Assembly (NCBI GenBank): GCA_037179385.1
Contig: CM074195.1
Location: 25,199,436 to 25,263,435 of the forward strand
Reading direction: 5' to 3'
Length of the DNA stretch: 64,000 nucleotides
DNA from: Holothuria scabra
Taxonomy: Eukaryota > Echinodermata > Holothuroidea > Aspidochirotida > Holothuriidae
Shown: in pieces, positions 12,801 through 23,138 of the stretch
Numbering within the stretch: the first letter of the stretch is position 1
How the letters are laid out: each line of letters opens with the position of its first letter
Translations under genes and position numbers: made by a program
The notes under the pieces: model-generated
Told to the model about the DNA's origin: nothing
The model's input: only the letters and a program-made list of their open reading frames with translations
Database searches by the model: none

Positions 12801-13963
12801 AGTCATCATGAATGCATTGGTTTCTCTTATCATAGAAACAAAAAACAAAAAACAAAAGAAAAAAGCAATGAACTGCTAGTGTTACCAAATAATTACAACT
12901 GTACATAAAGTTGGAGCAAACTTTTTTGTAAAACTTCTGAATGATCTGAGTTTTAACCCTTTTTCGATGTGTGCCAATAATCACACTCCTCACAGTGATT
13001 GGAGTTGAGTGGTCGTGTGTGATACTATAGCTCTTTCATGCCTCAAAATTTAACGTCCTTTACTAGTGCCGCCGAATAACTGGTACGTACTGATCGCTGG
13101 TGGGAAGCTTCAAAATTCAAGTTCTGCTTCTCTCAATAGTTTATCATTTGGGGGCATGACACTGTGATTTCAAACTATCACTTGCTTCAAATTACTGTGC
13201 AAAGTGAATTTTGTGCACACTACTCTAGTCAAAGAACAGGAAATGACTCATTAATGTTTCTACAATTAATCCTCAGGCTTACCAATCAAAATGTCGGACA
13301 GCATGGGGCAGACCAAAATGTTCCACACCAAAGTTTCCCCACTCTTTGTCAAAACATCCTCATGTGGAAATGTACTGTTTATGGTATACATTCTACCATG
13401 AATGTGCTGGTTGGTTGTAATGCTGTGAATTAAGAAAGGAAAAGAAAACTTGTCAACAGTTACTGTAAAACAAATGTAATAATATACAGTTACTACAGTA
13501 ATTTCTACAATTGACACAGGCCCCTACTACAACAATTAAGCCTGAGTATGTTACAGCTAAAAAAATAACCAGTGTACATGTGGCCCTAAACAACAGCTGG
13601 GGTCAATTACTGCCTTACTTAGCTTTATTGGGCCCATTTTGTCAAAAATGACTGTCCATGATATAGCTGAACATTATTCACCTCGCATCACCCATAGAAA
13701 AAATATTCTTCAATAGAATACTTGGAGCTTTCATTACTCTTCAAAACCATGTCAATGAATGCCTGTTTTTATCGCAGATATATTTTAAACACAGGTATTC
13801 GCCATATAATGGTGACAATTCACCTGTAAAATTAAAATTCTCCAGTCAGTTACAATCTAGAAAACTGAGCAACTAGGCCTAATCAAAAATCAGTTTAAAT
13901 ACTGTACTGTAGGCCTATGTCTGATTGTCTGTAACGTTACACTTTAGCTAATTTGTTTGTTTA
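9801..13963. other. Interior of the CACTCT element, no gene recognised
   Basis: AT-rich sequence with a poly-C tract at 12069-12083, several AATCACACTCCT motifs (11839 and 12976 among them) and a remnant at 12808-12842 resembling the satellite-family end at 49470-49500 (ATCATGAATGCAT, then CATAGAAAC). Open frames are short and featureless. Confidence 0.5.
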
Positions 13964-14045
13964 CTTTTTCCAGTCCTTCCGACTCTCTGGCAAAGGGCCG
14001 TTCGGCGAAACCAAACTTGGAACTGCTTCTCAAGGAAATACTGTT
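13964..14045 (+). repeat. Exon-like repeated segment, copy 1
   Basis: About 80 bp resembling 25610-25690. Both follow a pyrimidine tract and CAG, then share AAAGGGCCGTTCGGCGAAAC and ACTGCTTCTC. One frame reads SPSDSLAKGRSAKPN here and SPPDPFPKGRSAKPN in the other copy. The Ig gene has SPSDKSP at the junction of its first two domains, so this could be a relic linker exon, but the match is short. Confidence 0.4.
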
Positions 14046-14412
14046 TAGGCCTAGGCCCTACATTATTGTACAGTATAAATTTACACCTGTAGGCCTAGGC
14101 CTAAGTTGTAACAAAAGCACTGTATTACTATTATTTAGTGTAGGCTATATACAGTGGTAATTTAGGCTACAGTACTTTTGCCATAGCCTAGCCTAACGTT
14201 AGCCCTATTGTGTGCCGCTACGGCTTCCAGCATGTCTTTGCTTGATCCTCAACGAACAAAATAACTGAAAAGTCTTCTCACCCAATCTTCAAAGACCATT
14301 TGCAAGGAAGAAAGTTTCACCTTCTGCTTGTCAATTGTATCCATATTTTGAAGAGAATGTTAAATGTATTGTGTAGGTTGATTTCGGCAGTCACGGTGCT
14401 GCGCTGCCCTGG

Positions 14413-14443
14413 TTCAACGTACGTATACGTATGTACGTATACG
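14413..14443. repeat. TACGTA palindromic simple repeat
   Basis: A run of ACGTACGTATACGTATGTAC-type sequence that can fold on itself. It lies inside the CACTCT element. Confidence 0.7.
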
Positions 14444-14822
14444 GATAACATAGACGCGCGCGAAGACTATGTACACTGGGATCGTGTAGCCTGTGTGCAG
14501 TACTGTTACTGCTAGAGTTTGAAATTGAAATGCTGTGAAAAAAATTGTAACCATAAAAATGATCTTTTAATTCTAAATTATAATTTTAAATGTTCTAAAA
14601 AATTAAGTTCAACTTAAAAATATTTTATAAACTTAAAAAATCTCTTTTAAATATTTTTGTTATACGAATCAATTGTTTTGCTTTTTTATACCTCTGTAGT
14701 GATCACTTCCTTGAACTTGAAACTACACAGAGGTGTGTAAAATTGACTCAACGTTGTGCAAATTGGCAGTTACACATGTGTTGTGTAGAAATTTTTACCC
14801 AACATTTTTAGAGTGCACGTAA

Positions 14823-15530
14823 ACATATTTTCTGCCTGACTCTGTATGGTAAAGCGCCACCTATTATCTGCGGTAATGCTCGAATGCTGAATTACTTGAG
14901 AGAAATCGTAATGACTAGCTGGGAATACGTCGGAAAGCAGTTCAAATTGGTAAGTTCACTTTAGGTTTTTCCTTAATTTTACAGTAGACAGAGTGGTTTT
15001 TAACTTGGGGGTTGTGATGGGGTCGTTTGTATAACTTTACGGGGAGTCCAAAGCATTGACAGAGAAGAGATACATTTAAAGGCCCACTTCTCTCACCCCA
15101 AACAGTACCAAGTCTCCTAACCTTCTAACTGAAGCCCCTCCCACAATTGTCTGAAATCCATCCTCATTTCAGATACAATCTCAGTTTATTGCTTCAAGGT
15201 GAGTAAAGAAAAGCTCAATTAATATAATCAAAACACTCTCAGTACCGTTCATGCTCTTTAATGTAAGCTTTGGTACTCTGCATTGTTTGAATTAGCTGTC
15301 AATCAAAGAGCTGAGCCAATTGAGAATTTCGGTACCCCCGTACAAAAATTGCAGTTTGGGGTGAGAGGTTTGGCTCTTTGAGTAACAATATGTGTAAATA
15401 TCCGATAGCATACATAGAATAATTATGCCATTCGACCTCCATAGTAATCTACCCAGCAGAATGACTGAATGGCATGGTTGATGGAAGATTTGAATCTTAG
15501 TCGGATTTTATTGACAATGTGACTAGATTT
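14823..15530 (+). repeat. Old repeat or segmental duplicate, copy 1, right part
   Basis: Collinear with 30190-30560: CTCTGTATGG near 14840, AGCAGTTCAAATTG then GGTAAGTTCACTTT near 14945, and AGATTTGAATCTT near 15487. The AAATTGGTAAGT stretch resembles a splice donor in both copies. A MITE interrupts it at 15077-15379. Confidence 0.65.
15077..15379. mobile_element. MITE family M1 (AAAGGCCC...TCTCACC), copy 1
   Basis: Begins TTAAAGGCCCACTTCTCTCA and ends in GGGGTGAGAGG...CTCTTT, giving imperfect inverted ends. The body is related to 51901-52183 in inverse order and to 53107-53335. The 30.4-kb duplicate lacks it at the equivalent place, so it is an insertion. Confidence 0.75.
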
Positions 15531-15721
15531 ATTTTGCATTGCGTTTCTTGCTGATAAAGATCGGATTTTAATAACTCCGGATGTGTTCCCCACTTTCTCC
15601 ATGCTTATATCCCCATTACTAACTTTGTTTTGCCATACTGACTGAAGCAATTACAGTGATCCTTGTTACTCAGTTTTGATACACACTGTGTAAATACATT
15701 GGGCTAGTTTAGTAAAAAAAA

Positions 15722-16207
15722 ACAAACAAACGACATCAATTTTGAGTCACCTAATCAGGGAATCATTGTAGAAAGATCACACTTAGTAGAAGGGGTGACT
15801 GATGAATTTGAGTTTCAAAAGAACTCAACAATTGGCGTTCTTGTAATCACAATATTAAGTAGAAATGAAGAAGGATTTTTCATCTGCAGTGAAACTGGAC
15901 AAAACATAAAAATTACTCAAGTGAATGTTTTGTACAGCCCTTAGATAAAAGTCCACAATGTATGTCTAACTACGAATCACCTGTGATATTTGATGATTTA
16001 CGTCAGGATTGTATCAATTGTACTTGCATTACTGATGAAGGTAACCCACTCGTTTCGACTACGATTGATATTTTGCAATCGAAGAGTACTTCAAATGTAT
16101 CACACGTTACAAAATTGTGCCCTAAATATAAAAATGTTGACAAGGGAATCTCTTTTAATTGTCATATAAACGAATCTCTAAATAATGTAACTCTCCTTTG
16201 TAATTCA
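15722..16207 (+). pseudogene. Ig-family pseudogene psi-A, Ig1 and Ig2 part
   Basis: Homologous to residues 51-208 of the intact protein at 32364-33740. The start of the relic aligns with the TTNDINIE stretch. It keeps FFICSETGQNIK and the Ig2 stretch ESPVIFDDLRQD, with INES and a LLCN cysteine. A single-base loss near 15943 (CCCTTAG against CCATCAG) breaks the frame between the domains. The 5' part with the signal peptide is absent, and homology stops where a GGGCGTCACC...poly-G element begins at 16208. Domains 1 and 2 are contiguous with no intron, as in the intact gene. Ig3 homology resumes 3.7 kb away at 19936. Confidence 0.85.
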
Positions 16208-17526
16208 TGGGCGTCACCAAGGGGGGGGGTCGGGGTGCGAACGACCCCCCCCCCCCCTTTGAGATGTTTTTTTTTTTTTTTTAAAGAAACGTTTAAAGGA
16301 TGTACCAAAAATCGAAAAAGGATTTCTTCTGCCATTGCAAAGTAAATTTCTTTGAAGATGTTGAATGCCTAATATCGGTGCAATTACAGATCGAGTCACC
16401 CAATTTACTATTTCATCCCTTACTTTTTGTAAAGTGTCGTCCGCTGGCAAGTCCTATTGGCTATATGTAGCTCACATTTCCATAGTATTATAATCATATA
16501 TCTAATAGTACTTTTCATGAAATACCTTTATATGATATCCTCTTTAATGGAACAATCATTTTTATTGAAACTATATTAGAACGATACGTTTATCTCTTGA
16601 ATTCTGTTCATTTGGTGGGTAAACTGCTTCATGTCAGTATAGGCTCAGTATACCTAAAAGGCTCAGTATACCTAAATATTAAAACGGAAGTGCAACTGCG
16701 GGATATTTCAAATTGACTTAAAAACTCAAAGAAAAAATAGTTCCAAGGATGATGATATTACTGTAGTAGTCGACTGTTCTGAGGGTTTTAACATTCTTTA
16801 AAGTAGGATACCTTGTCTAGATTTCGACTCCTAGCTCACTGAATGCATACCATATGCTTGTCTGTGTTAAATGTCCACCTTGGCTAAACGGTGCTATATG
16901 TCAGAAATAAGTTGGTTTTATTTGATCGGATGGTACTATGAAGAGGTAGTTATCCCACCAAAATCTGTCGAGTCTAAGACCTTTCAAGTTTAGGAAATGA
17001 CGATACCGATATTTAAGGAATAAATCGCATTTGGCTGACTATCATGATGAATAAATAGTCGAGACTCCAACGTGGCAAAGTAACGGACGAGGCGAAGTCG
17101 AGTCCGTTATGTTGCTTATTTGGAGTCGAGACGGGTTATGAGACAGTAATGGTCAGACAAATGTGGGTTATACCTATTTTACAACCGAAAATATGTGAAA
17201 GACTTCATCTTTATTACTGTTTTTACGTTTATTGTGTATTTAGGGGGGGGGGGGTGGCCGACTCTCCTCAACTCAGTGACGTGTTCGCATAGCTAAAATA
17301 CCCGATGAAAGGTGGTGGCATTAATGGATATAGCCCCTAAGTCGTTGTAAAGGGTGTAACGGAGGATAATATATCCTCGATGAGTTTTGAGATTAAAAAT
17401 TATATATTCATAAGAGTAAATCACTAACCCTAAATACTTGGGCTTTGTATTGGGGTTGAGTAAAATTGTGATCTTGCACAATAGCAAGTTATAGCATGGT
17501 GTGCTATTGCTAGACGCGTTTCATGC
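16208..17526. mobile_element. Inserted repeat with poly-G/poly-C hairpin, and anonymous sequence
   Basis: Starts ATGGGCGTCACC followed by nine G, then GTCGG...CGACC and a run of C, so the G and C tracts form a hairpin at 16219-16258. A poly-T tract follows at 16267-16282. Related ATGGGCGTC termini occur at 44469 and, inverted, at 45255. A short direct duplication GGCTCAGTATACCTAAA lies at 16642-16675. A hairpin TAACGGAC...GTCCGTTA sits at 17081-17109, and a poly-G tract at about 17244. No gene was seen. Confidence 0.55.
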
Positions 17527-17622
17527 CAGTGAGCCACAACTGGAAAAAAGGCCGTGGCCGGCTCGGCTTGAACCAGTAGGTTGGAAACTGGGCCGTAAAA
17601 CTCCATCCAACTAACTAACTAA
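17527..17622 (+). mobile_element. tRNA-derived SINE family S1, 3' part
   Basis: Contains the family core GAGCCACAACTGG, GGCCGTGGCCGGCT, GAACCAGTAGGTTGGAAACT and the tail CCATCYAACTAACTAAC. Only the 3' half is present. The most complete copy, with a tRNA-like head, is at 58176-58385. Confidence 0.8.
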
Positions 17623-17916
17623 CTCAACAACAAAGGTAATTATGGGGTCTCATCAGTAGCAAGCAATAAGTAATCGGCCGTTTAGGCCAGAATGTCACAG
17701 AATTATAAATAATGGGTTATTCGGATAATAATTCACTCAAAATTTGAACTAAGGTTAGAACTGCGTTGTTGAAATCAGAATTTGAGTTTGTTTCCGAAAC
17801 AAAGTTAGCTCTAATAAGAGAGTCCTCAGATTTGGTGCTCGTTTATAGGCTATAAGCGGTGGTTTCGAAAATAACTTTTTAAGTGTCGGGTGGGCGGTAA
17901 TCAAATGCCAATGTAG
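17623..17916. other. No recognisable feature
   Basis: Short AT-rich spacer between the SINE and the TTAA element array. Confidence 0.4.
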
Positions 17917-17920
17917 TTAA

Positions 17921-18174
17921 CCCTTTACCGTTGTGCTCCGATCGGGGCATATTTGCGCGCCTCGGGAGTGGGCGGAAAAGCGGACGTAGCCCGCCCCGCA
18001 TCGGCCTCCGTAGGCCATTGACCCCGTGACCTTAAACTATTGTCTCTCTCGCTGTTGTGGTCGATTTTTTTTCGGGTAGCTACTCGCAGTTTCGAGCTCC
18101 GCGTGAAACCGTAAAGATGGGTGACAGCCGAGCTCTCCGCATGGGTCCAAGAGGACCCAAACAACGGAAAAGGG
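17921..18174. mobile_element. piggyBac-type MITE, unit 1
   Basis: 254 bp with TTAA on both sides (17917-17920, 18175-18178). The terminal inverted repeat is about 14 bp. Confidence 0.85.
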
Positions 18175-18278
18175 TTAATAATTAGCCTGTGGAGTGTGTT
18201 TACTGCAAAGCTGATGCCACTGTCTCTGCGTGTGTGCACGTAACACTTTAGCCGAGTGGTGCAGATATTTTAGATTAA

Positions 18279-18506
18279 CCCTTTACCGTTGTGCTCCGAT
18301 TGGGGCATATTTGCGCGCCTCGGGAGTGGGCGGAAAAGCGGACGTAGCCCGTCCCGCATCGGCTTCCGTAGTCCATTGACTCCGTGACCTTAAACTATTG
18401 TCTCTCTCGTAGCTACTCGCAGTTTCGAGCTCCGCGTGAAACGGTAAAGATGGGTGACAGCCGAGCTCTCCGCATGGGTCCAAAGGACCCAAACAACGGC
18501 AAAGGG
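18279..18506. mobile_element. piggyBac-type MITE, unit 2 (internal deletion)
   Basis: 228 bp, lacking about 25 bp after CTCTCTC compared with the other units; TTAA flanks are kept. Confidence 0.85.
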
Positions 18507-18610
18507 TTAATAATTAGCCTGTGGAGTGTGTTTACTGCAAAGCTGATGCCACTGCCTCTGCGTGTGTGCACGTAACCCTTTAGCCGAGTGGTGCAGATAT
18601 TTTAGATTAA

Positions 18611-18868
18611 CCTTTTACCGTTGTGCTCCGATCGGGGCATATTTGCGCGCCTCGGGGTTGGGCGAAAAAGCGGACGTAGCCCGCCCTGCATCGGCTTCCG
18701 TACGCCATTGACCCCGTGACCTTAAACTATTGTCTCTCTCGCTGTTGTGGTCGAATTTTTTTTCGGGTAGCTACTCGCAGTTTCGAGCTCCGCGTGAAAC
18801 GGTAAAGATGGGTGACAGCCGAGCTCTCCGCATGGGTCCGACAAAAGGACCCAAACAACGGCAAAGGG
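18611..18868. mobile_element. piggyBac-type MITE, unit 3
   Basis: 258 bp. The first bases are CCTTTTACC instead of CCCTTTACC; TTAA flanks are kept. Confidence 0.85.
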
Positions 18869-18972
18869 TTAATAATTAGCCTGTGGAGTGTGTTTACTGC
18901 AAAGCTGATGCCACTGCCTCTGCGTGTGTGCACGTAACCCTTTAGCCGAGTGGTGCAGATATTTTAGATTAA

Positions 18973-19226
18973 CCCTTTACCGTTGTGCTCCGATCGGGGC
19001 ATATTTGCGCGCCTCGGGAGTGGGCGGATAAGCGGACGTAGCCCGCCCCGCATCGTCTTCCGTAGGCCATTGACCCCGTGACCTTAAACTATTGTCTCTC
19101 TCGCTGTTGTGGTGGAATTTTTTTCGGGTATCTACTCGCAGTTTCGAGCTCTGCGTGAAACGGTAAAGATGGGTGACAGCCGAGCTCTCCGCCTGGGTCC
19201 AAAAGGACCCAAACAACGGTAAAGGG
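18973..19226. mobile_element. piggyBac-type MITE, unit 4
   Basis: 254 bp with intact TTAA at 18969-18972 and 19227-19230. It has the best-matched terminal repeats of the four. Confidence 0.85.
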
Positions 19227-19230
19227 TTAA

Positions 19231-19935
19231 ACATCTTTTTAAATCCTCAGTTTTAATATGTGGTGAGCTGAGGAACTTAAAAACCAAGGGCGGTGTGGAT
19301 TCTTTTAGTTTTGGTAATAATTGTGAAATGCGCTCCCCCAAAACAGGAAATAATAGGCCAGATGCAGGATTCTCAAAAACGGATGGTAGGCGTGATAGAA
19401 TTGAAAATTAATTTCCTTTTATCTTTGCATACGTATCGAACTGAGTGATGGGTCAATCGTTACTGCAAATCTCAATTAACTTTTTCTGTCCTTCCTCCAA
19501 TTTTGCTCGGCGTTTTCAATTTCTACCTTTCCATTACTTTTTTAATGGAATAAATGGAACTATTTTCTAGGTGTTGAAGGAAAAAAGGTTGAAAGTGAAA
19601 AACAAAGTACATTGATAAATCACATTGTGCACAAATTACTGTTTTGTGCTATAGAGCCTGACATCTTACCTGTAAGTAGTTTAACAGACGCAGTTCATTG
19701 CTCATTGCAGATCTGAATGATTTTCTTAAACTTCTTTGCATTACAGAGTTCAATTTGCTCATTTTTTATGATTTGTTATTTAAGGTTCGCTATTTTTACC
19801 TCCTTTATCTTGAATACTTCATTGTATTTCACGATTTTCAAAGGATTAATTTGTCCTGGGAATCCTCTGCCTCTGGATGCCACCGCTCCAGTTGGTTCCC
19901 TTAACCGAGCCCATGGATCCCACGATAGCCCCCCA
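19231..19935. other. Spacer between MITE array and Ig relic
   Basis: AT-rich. The last 100 bases carry a reading frame with NPLPLDATAPVGS directly before the Ig3 relic, which might be part of a diverged linker. Otherwise nothing is recognised. Confidence 0.35.
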
Positions 19936-20120
19936 ACTTAATTAATGGGACAAACGTGACTGTGAAGGAGGGAGAAAGTGTTAATTTGACGTGCTTAACA
20001 AACATAATCGGTGTGGAAACAAAGTGGATTGGTATCCCTCTCGATTGGGATTATCACGTGACGAAAAATGATTATTTTAGCCATTTGTGGATCAAACATG
20101 CAAAGCAACAATCGATGTAG
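19936..20120 (+). pseudogene. Ig-family pseudogene psi-A, Ig3 part
   Basis: One frame reads LINGTNVTVKEGE, NLTCLTN, TKWIGIPLDWDY, NDYFSHLWIKHAKQQSM and then a stop at 20118. It aligns with residues 238-297 of the intact protein (EENVTEMQGQ, NLTCSTN, IKWIGIPKDWGY, DDYFSFVWIENVNQQST). The B-strand Cys and C-strand Trp are kept; the F-strand Cys, membrane helix and tail are lost. It is probably the continuation of the relic at 15722-16207, split by insertions. The serine-to-methionine change before the stop recalls tandem copy 3. Confidence 0.85.
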
Positions 20121-22733
20121 ATGATAGCGGGTATTTGGTTCCTACTTCGACTAACCCAGAACCCTTAATGTACCAATATGTTAACAACCGGTAAACCGAC
20201 TTCATCTTTTGTCCACATAACGGATAAAAAGAGACAAGTTATAAGCAACAGTTTTTTTTCTACCCAACAATAATTATAGCTAAGGGAGAGGAACGCCTTT
20301 TTACAACCTTAAATTTTCTGGGGTATTTTTGAGCTTTTAAGATCTATAAAATGTACTTGTGTTTTCGTGTGTATGTGTTTCAAAACTAAATGTTGAAAAT
20401 TTTCAAACGGACTAAAAAATTTGGAAAAACTTTGCAAAGAATACACAGGTATTTGCATTTTAGATTAATATATATGAGGGCTAGCATGTCTACCAAGACC
20501 ACTACCAGGCCGGCAGGGAATACATTAATTCTGGTAATTAAGATCGTTCTAAAACTTTCCTCTCCGGAAACGTTACCCTGCAACACACTAAGGCATGAAG
20601 TCTCCTTTTTAAGCAAAGGAAAACATAGGCTACTCCGTTAGGGAAATGGTGAAAAATGTCAATATCTGACTATATCCCTTGGTCTATAGGTAATGTGCTG
20701 GATCACATCCAACACATGGGAAATTTAAAAATTTCTTCGGGATTTTAATCTAAAGAAGTTCCAGTAATGAAACATTGAACCGCACACCTGGGTGAATATT
20801 ACATTCTGAAAAAATTACAACTAAATATTAAAATATTAAACCTCCTCCATATGACGTCACAGTCCTGTCTTTTTAAGGCTTGTCAATTAAATCGGGATTC
20901 ATGCAACAACACGATGAGCGACGGTACCGTGTTCAGCTACTGCTGTGTTTTGATTTGGTGTAAACTCGGTGTAACACACCTTGAGGTGGTATGCCAGTGT
21001 TTGTGAGTGAATCTAATTTTTATTGACTTAAAGGGTCTCTACCTCTCTTGCAGTGTTAAATACTCCATACCGAGTCCATATCCAATCCCTGAACCACTTG
21101 GTTGAGAACTGGACCGTAAAACTTCATCTGACTTAACCTAAGTCTTACCGAGTCTCGTAGATCGAAGACCTTGTGTGAGTTGTGTCCCGTATATATGAGA
21201 GAATGATTAATTGTTAAAAAAAAGACCTTAGGTATACTTGTGGGAGATGTCAACGTCATCTTCTTTACCGGACTGGGAGATGTATTTTAATCGATGATAA
21301 AACTAATGTTCCTATTATATATATACATATATGAAGTAGGGAGGGTTGATATGATCAATCTTCATCAAGTAGCTTGCTACAAGCGATTGTCCTCAATTGC
21401 TATATTCTTAAACTTGTTAGCTACTCTTGTAGTTTTAAAAGTGATTCAGCCCTCTCTAGTTCCAAACTTTTCCTCACATTACAGCTGAATACGAGTTTGT
21501 AAGCGTTTCACTAAAGGACCCCAAGTGCCATTGTGCAACTTGTTTTTAACTGTTTACTAAATATATAGACAAGCCCATCAGTAGCTTGGAACAACAAACT
21601 GAATGGTACTTTTAGGATATCCTTTTCAACCTTCTTGAACAATTGTTCACTTGTACTTTATTTTAAAACGGTTATTAAAACTACCCATATTTGCAGGTAA
21701 ACTTCAAGTTCCAGTATTTTCATCCTTGTTTCGATATCCTTTCCAAATAAAAAAGGAGTTTACAACTTGTTAATTAAGTGAAAAAAATGAAGGTAAAGGG
21801 TATTTTGGAGAGTTCACTCGACTTCATTAACGCATTATTTAAATCTCAACTGATCCTTTTGTTCCTCATACAGGTCTATTTAAAATCAATAGCAAAATAG
21901 AAATACACATAAGCGTGGGACGGCTTTTAACATTTCTGTCAAAATTTGAACATTTTTGAAAAGTATCTTTCGGACACTGGCAAAATTGGGATAATTAAGT
22001 TTCCTTAAATCTAGAAATTTTAACTTTTTGACTCCTATAACTGCAAAAATACTTTAAATATTTAAAAGAGTTTCAATGCAGTTGATGCTCGATGATTATT
22101 TCTCATAAATGCTGCCGCGTTTCATTGTGTATGACGTTTACTTTGAAACAGCACAGCTGAGTTGCCGTGGCGGAGGTGGCGATTTCGGTCAGAGGGGCGA
22201 AAATGGCTTTTAGGGAGCTGCTTTATAAAAGATAGATACCGAGTTAGCCTTCAACCTACAGGCCAACTTCCTGGATGGTCCAAAATGTCTCGCACTACAG
22301 AGCTTGCAAGTTGTATACAAAGAATCGAATAATTTAAAATGTAGTGATTCAAAGCTGCAGTTCAGGGTATTCACCTCAGTTTTAGGTGTTGTGTAATGTG
22401 TTGCATGTGTGTCATAGCAGTCTCTTCAAAGGATCACAAACTTAACTCTGTGCATGTTACACTTTTAAGTGCCCATGTTAAGAATCTTTGCATTGCTCAG
22501 TGGCCGGTTCGCTTGCGTTATAGCATTCCACAGATGCATTATAGTATCACATTGTGCCGACGGTTCTTCCCTGCTGTATTTCGATTAAAAGGTTTAGGGG
22601 CTGGTATGTGCAAATATGCCTACCCAAGCTCAAGTCTGTGTAGATACTACTTTAATCAATAGATTACATGTCTTAACTTCAATTTCATTAAAATGGGGGT
22701 AGGCGGTTCACAATCTGACCTTACCTAGTCTAA
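20121..22733. other. No gene recognised; one decayed SINE
   Basis: Degenerate S1 SINE sequence lies at 21091-21140 (GAACCACTTGGTTGAGAACTGG, ACTTCATCTGACTTAACC). An AT microsatellite is at 21313-21330. No convincing coding frames were found. Confidence 0.45.
21083..21140 (+). mobile_element. Decayed S1 SINE fragment
   Basis: Matches the SINE 3' end with several substitutions, including GGACCGTAAAACTTCATCT near the end. Confidence 0.55.
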
Positions 22734-22806
22734 CAAAATTTCGCTGTACCTTCCCTCTGTTTCTACCGACTCCGGGTCTGGAAGGACCCTTCATTAAGAA
22801 AGCAAA
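22734..22806 (+). repeat. 73-bp direct repeat, copy 1
   Basis: Nearly identical to 23065-23138, 331 bp downstream. Both share CTCTGTTTCTACCGACTCCG and GGACCCTTCATTAAGAAAGC. The function is unknown. Confidence 0.8.
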
Positions 22807-23064
22807 CCGGTGAAGTACTTTGTTTTTCGGGAATAACACCCATCATGTCAATATATGCATGATTTAAACCAAAACTTTTTAATTCCACTCTTTTGGAGGA
22901 ATGTGAGTCGTTCTCAAAATGACATTTTAGCGGTCTTTTATAAACCAACTAGACTGGTTTCTGTTCTTGGCTCTATACGGCAACGTCATCAGTAGTTATG
23001 TAGCCTTTTCACAATGGCGAGATTTTTCTTGAGAGCTAGCAATGCAGCTAAGAGCGCATCTAAC

Positions 23065-23138
23065 AAAATATCGTTGTACCTTTCCTCTGTTTCTACCGAC
23101 TCCGGGTCTGGGAGGACCCTTCATTAAGAAAGCAAATC
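23065..23138 (+). repeat. 73-bp direct repeat, copy 2
   Basis: Second copy of the 22734-22806 unit with a handful of substitutions. Confidence 0.8.

Larger units (their letters stand above)
9071..14815. mobile_element. 5.7-kb nonautonomous element with CACTCT terminal inverted repeats, nested in the old duplicate
   Basis: The left end CACTCTAAAAAATTTTTACAC (9071) is mirrored by the right end ATTTTTAGAGTG (to 14815). Sequence on both sides resumes homology with the 29.9-30.3 kb copy, so the insertion is supported by a diverged empty site. CGTAA at 9063-9067 and 14818-14822 is a possible target duplication, though less clean than a TA. A GTTGTGT array lies inside the left end and a short version inside the right end. 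No transposase frame was found in the interior. Confidence 0.7.
17917..19230. repeat. Four-unit tandem array of TTAA-flanked (piggyBac-type) MITEs
   Basis: Four units start with TTAA at 17917, 18275, 18607 and 18969 (spacings 358, 332 and 362 bp). Each MITE (about 254 bp; copy 2 has lost about 25 bp) begins CCCTTTACCGTTGTGC and ends ACAACGGTAAAGGG, and both ends carry TTAA. The spacer of about 100 bp (AATTAGCCTGTGGAGTGTG to the next TTAA) is repeated too, so MITE plus spacer was amplified as a unit. TTAA with CCC termini is the piggyBac pattern. Open minus-strand frames through the units are artefacts of the GC-rich repeat. Confidence 0.9.

Noticed and set aside
17925..19341. Minus-strand frames of 68-104 codons through the 18-kb region, similar to one another
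   Set aside because: They are the same GC-rich MITE read four times; frames start and stop at different points and no domain is visible.
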